Positions 10,262-20,817 of a DNA stretch of 64,000 nt are shown here, piece after piece; position 1 is the stretch's first letter; every line of letters starts with the position of its first letter. Position numbers and translations under genes: made by a program. This DNA is from Dermacentor variabilis (Eukaryota > Arthropoda > Arachnida > Ixodida > Ixodidae), in NCBI RefSeq assembly GCF_050947875.1, contig NC_134576.1, forward strand, positions 59,214,255 to 59,278,254, in the 5' to 3' direction. A model generated the notes under the pieces. That model worked only from the letters and a program-made list of their open reading frames with translations, was not told the DNA's origin and did no database searches.

Positions 10262-11204
10262 TCAGTCTGGAAATGTACACAAGGGGCATAATCGCTAGCT
10301 GAAGCCGTTGTGGCCGGAAGCACTGTACCAATCGCTAAGTTGGCTCTGGACGTCGTAAAATGTACAATGGGAGCAGCAGTTTCTACATGGAAACAGTTGT
10401 AGCGAAGGTAATGGGAGGAGGACCGACGTCCCAGTCGCGGTGGTCGGCTGAAATGTACTTCGATAGCATGTCTCTAAGGGTTCAATTGCAGTACTCGGTA
10501 CTTGATAAGTTCATCTTGTATAGAGCAGACACACATGGCGTCGTCAGTGGCTTCGGAGAGATACACACCGCGGCGAATGTGATCATTTGGGCCAAAGCAC
10601 CACGCATCAAACGATATGGTACAGCAGGAAGTGCTCAACATGGGGTCGACAAGTCCGCAGCCACCGCAACCCACTTGTTCCCTGACGTATAGATTCCGCA
10701 TAGGGCCCGAGAAAATATAAGCCGACACGACCGAAGGACACGGCGGTTATATGGAATGGCTACAGGTGACCAGTGTGGAGCTGGAATTGCTTTTGCGTCG
10801 TTGCCATACGTCGCAAGCGGTGACAGAACGTCGTACGAAACGGGGGAGGCCTGGAGAAAAAAACGGAGGCGTACTCGACCGTAGGTTCGAGATACGCCGA
10901 CGCATGCCGTCGCTGCTGCGTCTTGAAGCTCTTCCAGAGCGGTAGAGCGGAGGTGTTTACGTATCGAAAGTAGAAACTCAGAGCCGTCCAGATAGAGAAT
11001 ACGACGGCACTGAGCACCATTGCGGAGCACGAAGAGATCTGCAGTAGCATCGGCCAGAGAACGTTCAAAACAGTTGATCAGCGCTTTTATGTGGGTGTGA
11101 AAACTTTGCTGGTCGGCGATATCAAGGAATTGTGAAATTGAGAAAACGCTAACAGCAGTGTCGGTATTGCAGGGGTCAGATTCGTCACCAAGGTAACGCA
11201 ACAA
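10262..11204 (-). pseudogene. GYP-B integrase remnant
   Basis: 11204-10635 is open and holds the H2C2 region (RKHLRSTALEELQDAAATA) and the start of the core (SGNKWVAVA). The catalytic core with its two further acidic residues cannot be found: the next 300 bp read unlike any integrase, and only a C-terminal scrap (TTASASDYA) is recognised near 10300. A deletion or replacement within the core is the simplest reading. Confidence 0.7.
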
Positions 11205-11210
11205 GCTGAC

Positions 11211-11570
11211 AGCGTTTCAGTGTAAGCGGCCAGACTTGTGAACCACAGAATGTGAAAATGCTTTGATCCTCAAAGTGCGTCGACCAAGCCGGCTTGTAGG
11301 ATACCTTAGGAATGGGAGCCAGCAGAGACCTTGATGGTCAGTAACTACGCAGAAAGGACGACCGCGGAGGTAGTGGCGGAACTTCGAAACTGCCAAGACA
11401 AAAGCAAGGCACTCCCCTTCCGTAATCAAATAGTTGTGCTCCGATGGTCATAGGAGGCGGCTTGCATAAGCAATAACGCGATCCTGGTGCTGCTGACGCT
11501 GGAGTAGGACGTCACCTACGGCATGGCCGCTAGCAACTACGCGTAATTTCTCGCGGCATCAGGGTCGAAG
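11211..11570 (-). pseudogene. GYP-B RNase H
   Basis: Minus strand, landmarks RVIAYASRLL (with a stop behind it), ITEGECLAFV, VVTDHQGLCWL and KSGRLH, in the order seen in the intact elements. TDHHA has become TDHQG, and stops follow, so no product is expected. Confidence 0.8.
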
Positions 11571-12360
11571 TGGGCAAGGATGGGTGGTGACGTGAGAAGA
11601 GTTGTGAGACGAGAGAACGCAGCGCCTTCTGAAATACTTCATGAGAACTGTACGCCTTTGTTCGCAAGTGAGGGGTCAAGCAATTGCCGGAAAAACGACG
11701 AAAGTGATATCCTAGCCCTACAACTCTTGGAAAGTATGTGGTTGTCTTGGGAACCGGAACATGTTAGGCACCACTAGTTTTGTCGTAATAAGGCTGTCCA
11801 CGGTAAGCGCCGACGAGATTCCCCAGGCCAGTAAATTGATGCAGGCAAAACGACATTTTCAAAGGGTAAGTTGAGCTTCGCCTTTGGAAAAAAAGTGAAG
11901 CATAGTTGTTAGACGCTCGATATGAGCGTCGAACGTTGGCGAGATGATGATGTCGTCGAACTAGCAGAGACATATGGAGCATTGAAAACGTCAGAGCAAG
12001 GTGTCCCCTAGACGTTCAAAGGTGGCCGGAATATTGCATCACCCAAAGGGCAACGCCTTAAATTGTTATAGTGAATCGGGCGTTATGAACGCGTTTTTTT
12101 TTCTCTGTCCATATCGTCAACAGCAATATGCCACTATCCACGTCGAAGATAAATAGAAGAGAAATAGCTGTAAACGTGGCGGAAATCAAGGGCGCCGTCT
12201 GCACGTAGGGGTGGGTACACATCTTAGTAAATATACACAGATGACGCTAGTCTACAAAGAAACAGCACGTTCCGTCCTTCTTAACCTACACCACACGTGA
12301 TGCCCAAGAACTGGAGGAAGGGCCAATTGTACTTCTATCAAGCATTTTGTTTCCTTCACT
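11571..12360 (-). pseudogene. GYP-B reverse transcriptase, heavily decayed
   Basis: RT blocks are recognisable on the minus strand only through several frames and stops: WASRVV.VKKDGT, FITPDSL, PFG.CNIPATFERL and C.FDDIII, the last corresponding to the YLDD box with Tyr-Leu altered. At least seven stops interrupt the domain. Order and spacing agree with GYP-A. Confidence 0.75.
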
Positions 12361-12365
12361 TTGAA

Positions 12366-12979
12366 TTACACGGCGTTCCGACGCAGAAACTCGATATGGC
12401 CATCGGTCAATAGGCATTGCATCGCCACTATAAATGCTATGCTTGACCTTGAGCACAATATTAAAGGGCGATCGTCAAGTCGAAAATGGCTCATTAGGAC
12501 AATTAAACTTCGCAAGGCTTTCAGCCTGCGTAAAGCACGGGCCCGCCACAACCTTTTTCTTATGATGGGATAGATGCCCGACGCTGGCGTGAGGGGCCTG
12601 CTAAGCTCGGAAGAAACATCAGTTGAAAAAGTCGTCACTTGATGGTCGCCGAGGTAATCAATGTTGGTAAGGCAAATACATTGCGGTAGAATTTGGTTTG
12701 CCAATCCAAAGGTAAAAGTATGAATGCGAGCCCGCGGTTACCAGTAACATCCAGAATACTGTGGTGCACGGTAATGTCATGCTGCAGTAGAATGTCGGGA
12801 AAAAGAGGGGAGAGGTACTCCCCATCAGGAGCAGGTGGGTAAGACGAGAATTGAATGCAAGCTAACGACTTTGGTGACAGGCGGCTAGGCGGTGGAGCAC
12901 AAGTGGCATGGGGTTGGTTAGAAAGTTCTGCGAAAGTCGGCGACTCAAGGCGAAGGGTACTGCATGGTAGAGCAGTCAA
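12366..12979 (-). pseudogene. GYP-B pol: protease to RT spacer
   Basis: Two overlapping open frames (12979-12635 and 12704-12366) match the GYP-A spacer: SYPPAPDGEYL, DILLQHDITV, ILPQCIC, ELSRPLTPASG. The frame changes once between them. It has no catalytic function of its own; it shows the two elements are relatives. Confidence 0.75.
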
Positions 12980-13018
12980 TAAGAGCGGAATGCGCGTAGA
13001 GAAAATCGAGTCCGAGAA

Positions 13019-13290
13019 TTAGGTCGTGGGGCAATGGGCAATCACGGTGAAGAGGGCAGAAGTGTAGGTGCCCGTGATGTTGATACGTAACATGTGCATA
13101 AAAGCGATAGGTGCAGTATGGCCATCGGCAAGGTGGATAACTCTTGCCGACGCTGACGTGAGGAACTTTCTAAGTAGTCGTCGGAAGGTAGCACTTCTCA
13201 TAGAAATATGGGCTCCTCTATCGATAAATGCATTCACAGGATAGCCGTCAACGCCAGCGTCAAGAAGGTTTTGATTCGTAGGTAATGTGA
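13019..13290 (-). pseudogene. GYP-B aspartic protease with DRG active site
   Basis: Retropepsin-like domain. The active-site loop reads FIDRGAHISM (Asp-Arg-Gly at 13222-13214), where retropepsins have D-T/S-G. The following text, RRLLRKFLTSASARVI and LADGHTAPI, is the normal continuation. Thr to Arg needs only one base change (ACA to AGA). The same change occurs in the unrelated element GYP-C. The domain would be inactive with Arg in that loop, on current understanding of the family. Confidence 0.7.
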
Positions 13291-13366
13291 GGAGAGGATT
13301 CGAGGGCAGGGATCGGCATCACAGCTTCAACTTCAGAAGCTGCAGTGCTTTGTTTTCCGGCTGGGT

Positions 13367-13381
13367 GGGGGGGGGGGGGGG
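13367..13381 (+). repeat. G15 homopolymer
   Basis: Fifteen consecutive G on the plus strand inside GYP-B, where its minus-strand protein reads polyproline. One of seven such G or C runs of 13 or more in the window. Confidence 0.97.
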
Positions 13382-13553
13382 AGTGGCGATAGGCAGCGAA
13401 GTTAGCCACGGGTGCGGGCAAACGAGACTGAAGGCGACGAGGTGATTGTGAGCAACCCTAGCGAAGGTCAGAGCTGGGGCATCACCGGCAATGGGTTCAC
13501 GGGGGATGGCATAGGGAACTATGCCAACCGCCGTGCATCAAATCTCGAATCAA

Positions 13554-13862
13554 ATGGTGGGATCCCACCTTATTGCAACACAGGCAGTAGGACAATGGGT
13601 GCGTCTTGTGTCCCAAGCGCCCTTACTCATAAAACACACCGTAGCCGAAATGGGCCTATTCATTCGCGAAGGCGTAGGCTGAAATGCAAAAAAGTTTGAG
13701 TCAGCACTGTTGAAAATATGCGGGTTTGCGAGGGGCTTTTTCTAATGAGAGTATGCAATGAGCACTACTGGGGATTGCGCATGGCCACAGGTGCATTTTG
13801 CGACTAAATAATTCATTTGAATTTGCATGACGTAAGCACATACATAAAACACAGACATAAAC
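13554..13862 (-). repeat. Second copy of the CLCA exon-3 region, inside GYP-B
   Basis: About 309 bp that aligns with 19072-19381 in the same orientation. It spans the exon-3 homologue, its donor side and about 180 bp of the intron upstream. On both sides the flanks are GYP-B sequence (zinc-knuckle region to the right, gag-protease spacer to the left), so the block interrupts the element. Identity by eye is about 80 to 90 per cent. Confidence 0.85.
13569..13678 (-). pseudogene. Decayed duplicate of CLCA exon 3
   Basis: The exon copy has exactly the same length (110 bp) as exon 3 at 19093-19202 and differs at 12 positions. It keeps an acceptor (TTTTTTGCATTTCAG) and a donor (GTGGGA), but two codons have become stops: Trp to TAG in the NEWAH motif and Tyr to TAA in FYEYG. 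It retains AAT (Asn) at the first position of the metalloprotease motif, like exon 3. It lies between exons 4 and 5, so it cannot serve the normal order of the protein. Confidence 0.82.
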
Positions 13863-13869
13863 ATCGTTA

Positions 13870-14854
13870 AAAGGTGCGGGAATCAGTACCGACATAATCC
13901 GAGTTGGTGGAGGCCATCGGCTGCGGCAGTGATGAGCGACATAGCCAATGCGACTGCAGTGGAAGCATATAGGCTTTTCATTGGGGGGTACACCATTCGG
14001 ATGGCTGCGATATCTGGCAGAAAAGTACTGGCCGAGACGAAGAGGGCGACTAGAGAACTGAGAAACGATGGATTGAGTTGACGAACACACGGAGTTGAGA
14101 CCCATGTTCTCGAATTAACGACAACGGCCTGAATCATTGGCAGCGTGGTTGCTGGCCGATCGGGAGAAGTCGCGGTGAAGATTAGCGAACAGGCGGCCTC
14201 GAGGTCGCTGCGAACAATGCGACTTACACCGTCACAGGTAATGAGCTGACGCGATCGGCACTCACATGTCTCCCCAGCTGCACCTGTGTGATGTGCTGCG
14301 TTATACGGCGGCTGTTAGCTTGTTCAAGGCGACTGCATTCCTTTATGATGGCATCAATAGTGGAAACGTTGCCAAATACACGCAAATGAAAAGCGTCATC
14401 CGCGATTCCTTTTAGTATAACGCCCTTCATCTGCTTCAGACATCACCTCGTCAGCGTTGCGGCAAAAACCCAAGTGTTCGTGGTTACGTGGAATGTACGC
14501 CTCTGTAGATGTCTGAACGCGAGTCACAAGAGCCTCTTTCGCGGCAGCCTTGCGCTCAAAGGTGTCGCTGAACAGTTCGTGCAGCTCTTCATTCCAAATA
14601 TGCCAGCTGGTGATATCGTATTCATACGTTCGGAGCCACACGCGTAGGGTGCCACTGAGATAAAAGATAACATTGGCGAACATAATTGTTGCGTCCAACC
14701 TGTTAATAGCACTGACACATTCATAGATCTTGATCCATCCTAAAGGTAGTGCCCCTTCAGGCCACATCAGGGTTGCGACGGTGGGTAACCGTGACGTTTG
14801 GAGCAGTGTCACGACCCACAACAGTTGCTGATGCGGCTCTTCACCGGGAGCCAT
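13870..14854 (-). pseudogene. GYP-B gag (capsid region and damaged zinc knuckle)
   Basis: Gag polyprotein. The capsid-like part (14854-14396) has IKIYECVSAINRLDATIMFANVIFYLSGTLRVW, which aligns with GYP-E. A second block (14430-14224) reads ILKGIADDAFHLRVF and IDAIIKECSRLE. The nucleocapsid knuckle near 13990 is CFHCSRIGYVAHHC: spacing CX2CX4-X-X4C is kept, but the zinc-binding His is Tyr. Frames change between blocks, so it is not translatable as one protein. Confidence 0.82.
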
Positions 14855-14857
14855 GGC

Positions 14858-14870
14858 TACAATAATAATA

Positions 14871-14935
<65 letters not shown>
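14858..14935. repeat. (TAA)n tail of LINE-1
   Basis: About 26 TAA units on the plus strand, with one TAG near the left end. On the minus strand they follow an AATAAA-type signal and form the simple-repeat tail of the LINE. Confidence 0.95.
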
Positions 14936-14936
<1 letters not shown>

Positions 14937-16146
14937 TATTGACACAGGAATTTTGCCAGCACTAATACATAATAGGCCTGCCAAAGCCGCGTTGGGCTTG
15001 AGGGGCACGGCCTACAGACAGCGTTTAACACAATGTAATATCACGGATAACATAAGATATGCAGAAACATTGATAACAGGCACAGACACAGAAGAGAAAC
15101 ACAAACAGTAATTAGGAGGCAAAAATGAAAACAAACTACATATCCTGCGCTGAAAAGTAATATAACCCAGAATTCTTTATACAGATCAAGAAAACATACA
15201 TCAGGCATTTGTATATCATTTAGAAACTATCAATTATCCTTTTGACAAGAGCCAACAAAAAACAATCGAAATAGGAACCAAAAAAAGAGACAGGACTATA
15301 CAGATGAGATCAGCAGGGAGCAGGGCACTGAAGCCAGACAAAAGTACTCTTTCCACGCTCTACTCACACACATCAGTAGGTGTATAATGAAACAAATAAA
15401 TTGACGTATTTGCTCCAGTACCCTAAAGTTAACTATGTAGGGTTTCAATACACAGGAAACAACCGACCGTGTAATGGGTTAGAGGTTAATGCGACGAAGA
15501 ATTTGTTTTAATTTATATTTTGATTTCGCGCGAAAGGCACTTGCTGGTAGTTTATTGAGAGAGGAAGAGTTGAAGTAATTACGAGTGCGCTGACCGTACT
15601 TGGTAGATCAGCGAGGCACCCAAAAACGGTCTTTCGGCCGGAGACAACGAGCAAGAACATATTCGACCTTGTATTTGTGCGACAAGAAATCCCTCAGGAT
15701 GGCCGTTTACGTTAGAAGGGCGTTAAAATCTGGCAACCTTAAGGCTTCGAAAAGGTCGATGCCGGTGCTTAAACCTAAATCATGACCAGTAATTTTCAGT
15801 ATAGATCGAAGGACAGAGTTAACTATTTTTCCATCGAATCGCGCAGTGACCGTACACCGTAATCCCTAGCGAAGGATAGCCTAACCCAAAGCTTGCAAAA
15901 CCATTTTGCGAACGGAGAGAGGCATGTAATATCTGATATTGTATAATGTACCTGAAACTGCACGTAATCTTCAGCATATATGGGTCATATGCGTATTCCA
16001 TGTGAAATCACTGTCGAGTAAAACGCCGAGCTATTTCACTGTTGAAACATGTGGAACGGGTGAACAGGTGCAGGGCGAGCAAGATGAAGTGTGCGCCAGT
16101 AATGGAAGGTTTGAACTGACTTTCTTTAAAGGATTATAAAAACAAG
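14858..16146 (-). mobile_element. LINE-1: CR1/L2-like non-LTR element, 3' part
   Basis: Read on the minus strand, an RT C-terminus with stops: LGVLLDSDFTWNTHM (the YLG block at about 16030), LRAVSGTLYNIRYYM, KITGHDLGLSTGIDLFEAL, and GQRTRNYFNSSSLNKLPAS close to the end, then a stop near 15480. A 550-bp 3' UTR ends AATAAAG followed by (TTA)n at 14935-14858. The element is 5' truncated and lies between the LTR remnant and gag of GYP-B. Confidence 0.8.
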
Positions 16147-16395
16147 CTCTAGGTACCGGCCGCTGCGGAGCTTGGTGGCGGCGACGGGGATCGCAAGCTT
16201 CCCCGTAAAAGCTATGCGTGGAAAGACACAAATGAAAGAGGCTATTTACGTTGTATGTACACTGGAACGAGATCGCCAGGCAGACACAAGCTCGGGCCAA
16301 GAGTGCAGACACCTCATCGTATTTTTGCTGCGGCCCATCTCTCGAGCATCTGCTGATGGTATCATAATATTGCTTTTTGCAATGTATATATACGC
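16147..16395 (-). mobile_element. GYP-B LTR remnant
   Basis: On the minus strand this interval aligns with the probable GYP-A 3' LTR (3359-3540): ATGATACCATC, GAGATGGGCCGC, CTCGTTCCAGTGTA and TTTGTGTCTTT occur in the same order. It lies where the 5' LTR of GYP-B is expected. Exact ends are unclear and no primer-binding site is recognised beside it. Confidence 0.65.
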
Positions 16396-16599
16396 ATAAC
16401 TACTCGTACTCGTCACGCATATACAAATACCGTATACTACATCAGCATAACTCTCACGCACATCTTACCACTAAATAACACATTCCGCACTACACCGAAC
16501 GCCATATAATGCTCCGCATATCATGCACAGTCCCGTTGAGAGAGTTCCCACCAATTCTTTTTTTTTTTCTGAGCGCAGTTCTTCGGCGCCCGTTCCTGT

Positions 16600-16770
16600 G
16601 TATAGTGTCGACGTTCCTGGCCCAACCGAGCGAACGAACGCAGCAGATGAAATACGAACGCGGAGCGCAATGGTGGATGAAAAAAGCGGAGAGAGCGAAC
16701 AGAGCGCGAGGACGAAAGCGACGGAGGATGGGGTAGCAGAATCATGCGTCAGTAAGAGGAGGAAGAGAGT
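16600..16770. repeat. Dispersed purine-rich repeat, copy 1
   Basis: The block GAGCGAACGAACG, GAACGCGGAGCGCA and the purine-rich stretch behind it recur at 38925-39110 with moderate identity. Short open frames over it on both strands have no known domain. The class of repeat cannot be decided from two copies. Confidence 0.6.
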
Positions 16771-17470
16771 GTGGTGAAACCGTCAAAGGTGCCGTGCAGG
16801 TCGCGCACTGCGGTGACTATTCCTACGAAATGACGCCAGAGTAGCGCACGTCACCTGGAATCTCTCTGCGGCGGCCGCTATGAAGTGCGCCCACGCGTTA
16901 TCCACGCGCTGCTTCACGTGATCTCCCTATTAGTGGGGCAGTCGCTCCACACTTCGTTCCGTTTGCAAAGTGCCGCACAAGACATTATCCGTGCCAGCCA
17001 ATATGTTGGGAAATGAAAACACGTATAGAGCAACGCTCACATTTCATATTAGGCTGTTTCGTAATCGTCAGTGAGTTCTTATCGCCAGTGACGCAGTGCG
17101 CGTACGAGAGAGCATATTGGCAGTGGCTGGTATCATGGGCTCCTACATTGCGCCGCGCAGACAAAAGCGTAGCGGGACCGGCCTTTCACACGTACACGCG
17201 ATACGATGCGCAAACACTAAACGTATTAGGCATTTTGTGCGGCAGCAATAACTGTCTTAAACGCATATTATAAGTTATTTTTACACATTTCAAGCATTCT
17301 GGCTGTATGCGAAGTTCTCAAAACGTAAAATGAAAAAACGCAACAATGATTGAAGCCGTCTTCTGTTTATCTTTCAGGAGGCAAACAGCATGCTCTATCA
17401 AACATTTCGTCGATCATTAGGGCTCTTATCAAAGCTATATACCTGATAGAACTAACTACAGAAAACTTAC
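16771..17470 (-). other. CLCA-like intron 4, part near exon 4
   Basis: No recognised gene or repeat. It begins directly after the GTAAGT donor of exon 4 (17470-17465 on the minus strand). Confidence 0.45.
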
Positions 17471-17644
17471 ATTCTCGAGACGTGGCAGGTACATGATCGA
17501 CGATTTAACGGGGTCGTGTTCTGGTTGCGTTGCCACGACGACGCAATTTTCAGTGGCATAACAGTGGTCGTAAAATGTGCACATATCTTCATTTAGAATC
17601 CGATGTTGAATCCTATCCGAGCACGAGTTCCAACGTATCATTTC
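17471..17644 (-). CDS. CLCA-like: CLCA-like exon 4
   Basis: 174 bp, 58 codons, phase 0 at both ends. A strong acceptor (ATGCCTTTTTTGCTTCCAG) precedes it and a consensus donor GTAAGT follows. The protein starts EMIRWNSCSDRIQ, has four Cys (residues 8, 22, 29, 36 of the exon) and ends VKSSIMYLPRLEN. In CLCA proteins this segment, with conserved Cys and an SSIM(Y/S) motif, lies between the HExxH-type helix and the FC..HN..AP segment. The fit to exons 3 and 5 in order and phase is the main support. Confidence 0.85.
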
Positions 17645-19071
17645 CTGGAAGCAAAAAAGGCATAAAGTGATAGCACAATAAAAATCAGACACGTTAGGCC
17701 GACGAATGATCGATAATGGCGCTTAGCAGAAAAAAGCCCTTGGGTTCACGTGACATTAGACCTGACGAGATTTAGGATAGCGTGCCATTTCCTCCAATCA
17801 CTGTGCCACGGATTTCTCACTGAAGCAATGGAATATCAGGAGGCCGCTTTCAAGCTCGGTGAACAAGCGACAAGAAAACTCTGCTTCATCTCACAAGTCG
17901 TTTCCAGAACATCCGAACGTACGATGCGTATACAGAGGCGCAATAGTCTTGTGCAAAGGAATATAGTTCCAGGTTTAACTGCCTGAATAATGACAGTATC
18001 AGAGAGTTTATTTTAACTTGGCGTGTGATACGTCACAGCGATATTACATTTGCTCATGCACTTCATAGCACGACATCCGCAGCCGCTGAACAAAGGATGC
18101 GGCGTTGATGGAGAGTTCTCCAGCGGCATTCGCTCTTCCCATTTGGATAAGGCATCCTGCAGCTTCCACGTTCTGCAAACGACTTCCGAGCTGGAGTAAA
18201 GGCGTGTCACTTTGTACATGCTTCACAGAGAACTATGGTCGAGCTTCGAAATGCTATCATATGTTGCAGTGTCAAGATCAAGACTGGTAGAAATCTTGCT
18301 ACCTAGTAATCTTGCTATCTAGTAATCTAGGTAATAATCTAGTGTCGCTGTTCCCCCCGCCTAGAAGACGCACGTGTGCTTAGAAAGTAGGGCGATCAGA
18401 GTGTCGCGGAAATCTTTCGGGCGTTTTCAATATGTCAGTCAGGAGCCACTTGCGTAAGCGCCCCCTTCTTTGTCTCTTCGCGATAAGGTGCTCAAGTTCT
18501 TTAAAAGTCGCTCTGTTGGGATTGTGTCATATTTTCTATTTTAAATTTGTGTAGCTTTACGCTTGTGGCTGATGGGCAGCAAGAGTTTATTTGTGATGAT
18601 TCGCCTTGCCTTTCTCCCTTTCTGTCTTTCACCCCGCTGCGAGTGGCATATATTTGTGCCGCCTTGTATAAAGGTCTTAACAGTCAGCGCTTGTCCCGTG
18701 CTCTGTGTTTTTGGCGCTGTTTAAACTGCATAATATGCGGTGCCGTTTCAAGCTTGATAAAGCCATACGCGACAATTTAGTGGCGGCTGCTATGAGTCAG
18801 TCAGTTGCGCAACAATCTGTAGGCTTCACTAAGAAAAGTCCAGCATTAGAGGCCATGGATCAGTATGCATGAGATTGACCTGGAAGATTTGCCTTGCGAT
18901 GAAGAATAAAATTAAGTCACTTGTCAGAGAGAATTTTATTGGAAGTCAGTGAATTGAAATAGCACCACTGCATGCTTTTGTACAGAGGTAACAAATATTT
19001 GGCTAGGTCATCTCAGTTCTATACATAATATGTGACTTATTATGGAAGCAATGCAGTGCGCTACAGCGAAG
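17645..19071 (-). other. CLCA-like intron 3
   Basis: About 1.45 kb between exons 3 and 4, the shortest of the four introns. No transposon is recognised in it. A minus-strand open frame at 18226-18044 has no known motif. The interval is the only intron here free of obvious insertions. Confidence 0.5.
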
Positions 19072-19381
19072 AATGAAATGCCGGGATCTCACCTTATTGC
19101 AACACGGGCAGTAGGACATTGGGTACGTCTTGTGTCCCAAGCGCCCATACTCATAAAACACACCATACCGGTAATGGGCCCATTCATTGACGAATGCGTA
19201 GGCTGAAACGCAAGAGAGTTTGAATCAACACTGTTGAAAAGATGCGCCTTTGCGAGGGCCCTTTTCCAATGAGAGTATGCCATGAGGACCACTGATGTAT
19301 GCGCTTGACCGCAGCTAATATTTGCGAATAAATGATTCAGTTGAACGTAGATGACGTAAACGCATACATAAAACATGCGAC
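19072..19381 (-). repeat. CLCA exon-3 region, the block duplicated at 13554-13862
   Basis: The original of the duplicated block: exon 3 plus about 180 bp of upstream intron and about 20 bp of downstream intron. Its copy lies 5.5 kb further along the gene, within GYP-B. Outside these limits the two loci do not resemble each other. Confidence 0.85.
19093..19202 (-). CDS. CLCA-like: CLCA-like exon 3 (metalloprotease helix, NEWAH variant)
   Basis: 110 bp: two bases that complete a Thr codon with exon 2, then 36 codons. Acceptor CTCTTGCGTTTCAG, donor GTGAGA. It reads YAFVNEWAHYRYGVFYEYG, then CPCCNK. CLCA proteins have F(V/A)HEWAH.R(Y/W)GVFDEYG here, a HExxH zinc-metalloprotease motif. In this gene the first His is Asn (AAT) and the Asp of FDEY is Tyr. 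All else is conserved and there is no stop, so the exon looks selected but the metal site is probably lost. Confidence 0.87.
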
Positions 19382-20039
19382 ATTGCGATTTACATGGTCG
19401 AAGTCACAAGCACAATTTACACTTCTCCAAATTCAGAAATTAACGTGCCCCTCTTTTTCACCATATTATTGCAGCGCTTACACATATGATTTTTACATTG
19501 AGCTCTAATTTACTGCTGAAAACTAGAAAAACCGGATAACAACACCTTAGACTTTTCTGATACCTCTAAACCGCGTTACAATATCATTTGCCCTTGCTTG
19601 GGTATACTTGCAGACTACAGATGTAATTAAATTCACCTACACCGTTCCTCAAGTTGTACACAACTGCCTGGTTTCCTCAGCCCGAATACGCCTCAACCGT
19701 CTGGATTATCATTTGAATATCGGACAGTCACATTATAGATTGGGTCCGGAAAACATATCTAAGTATATGCTATCCCCACATTGCTAACACAGGTACTGGA
19801 TCCTGTTCTATCACTGTTGGGGTATTGCCGTTGCCCTTACATCGATGACGACATCATCGCGCTGATCTTCTGTTTCCTCACAATTTCCTTCACGGTACCC
19901 TCACCAATCTGAAGGTCGTGAGTTATATCACGCTTCCATTACCGCGCAAGCTCAACTGCGCATATACACCTTTACATCTTCCTGCCTGTCATGACCAACA
20001 CTCAACCATCTCCAATATATGGAGCTATAAGTAAGCCTA
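19382..20039 (-). other. CLCA-like intron 2, segment before the SINE
   Basis: No recognised gene or repeat; sequence of mixed composition without open frames of note. It belongs to the 18-kb intron between exons 2 and 3. Confidence 0.4.
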
Positions 20040-20295
20040 GGTTAAAAATAAATAAGATTACGTGGTTTTACGTGCCAGAAGTACGGTCTGATTAGGAAGA
20101 GCGCCGTAGTGGAGGGGTCTGGAAATTTGGATGACTTGGGGTTATTTAACGTGAAAGTAAACCTATGTTACACGGTTGTTTTCTCATTTCGCCCACATAG
20201 AAATGCGGCCACTGTGGCCGGGATCCGATTCTGCGACTTCATGCTTAGATGCCCTACACCACGGCCACTGAGCAACAGCGGCGGCTACACCTAGT
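20040..20295 (-). repeat. tRNA-headed SINE (Ruka-like), second copy
   Basis: On the minus strand it begins with a tRNA-like head (TTGCTCAGTGGCCGTGG, then AATCGGATCCCGGCC) and ends with an A-rich tail (plus-strand TTAAAAATAAATAAG at 20041-20055). The body matches the copy at 4907-5145 through the GGTGTTTTCTCATTTCGCCC and CCCAGGTGG-equivalent blocks. No clear target duplication was found. Confidence 0.75.
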
Positions 20296-20817
20296 TTCCA
20301 AATCTCGGACTTTTTCATAAGGCGGTGCCATTGTTCTTTTCCGAGCTTTGCGTTGTGGTGGAATAGTTTCGCACATCTCGCTGTTTCGCAGTTTAACTGA
20401 CCCGCTCCTCCTTTTTCTATAATATTCCCCTTGCACTTCTTGTATGTACACTGTTTTTCTTTTAAAATTGTGCTTATTGTTTTCTGTACTTTTTTTCCCA
20501 CGCAGTCTGTTTTATTTTTGTGTTTGTTTTTTCAATGCGCGTGTCAGCATTAGGTCCTAGTGTTTGTTACTGGGTACGCTATATGAATCAATGAATGATT
20601 GATTTATTTATTTATGTATGGATTGAGCGATTATTATTGCAACAGGCTTTACATTGTGTCATAGCTCACACGTTGTTCAAGTACCTTTCTCCTCTTTTTC
20701 TACAGTATTTGCTGGCGCCTGGTATGTACTCTGCACAATTGTCCGTTTTGTTCATTCTCTTTGTATTTTTTGCAACATATATTCGCAGGCAGATTTTCGT
20801 TCGTATTCTGTTAATGT
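20296..20817. other. Interval between SINE and GYP-C
   Basis: A minus-strand frame (20501-20296) has a CTYKKCKGN..(x)..LNCETARCAKLF pattern: C-X4-C, about 17 residues, C-X4-C. This resembles the zinc-ribbon start of some DNA-transposon proteins but is too short to assign. The rest, up to the left LTR of GYP-C, has nothing recognisable. Confidence 0.35.

Larger units (their letters stand above)
10262..16395 (-). mobile_element. GYP-B: Ty3/gypsy relic, interrupted
   Basis: On the minus strand the order is LTR remnant (16395-16147), gag (14854-13870), protease (about 13290-13019), RT, RNase H (to 11217) and integrase N-terminus (11204-10635). A LINE 3' end (14858-16146) separates LTR and gag, and a 310-bp block carrying a CLCA exon copy sits between gag and protease. 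Coding parts are full of stops. The left end is a scrap of integrase C-terminus (TVLPATTASASDYA, about 10325-10262) next to the microsatellite; no 3' LTR is recognisable. It lies within CLCA intron 4 in the same orientation as the gene. Confidence 0.88.

Noticed and set aside
9998..10331. Long open frames on both strands with Tyr-Ile or His-Thr repeats
   Set aside because: They translate the TA/TG/CA microsatellite; only a short GYP-B integrase scrap at the right edge is real.
18013..18290. Possible extra CLCA exon in intron 3
   Set aside because: Open minus-strand frames here have no CLCA residues, and exons 3 and 4 already join in phase 0.
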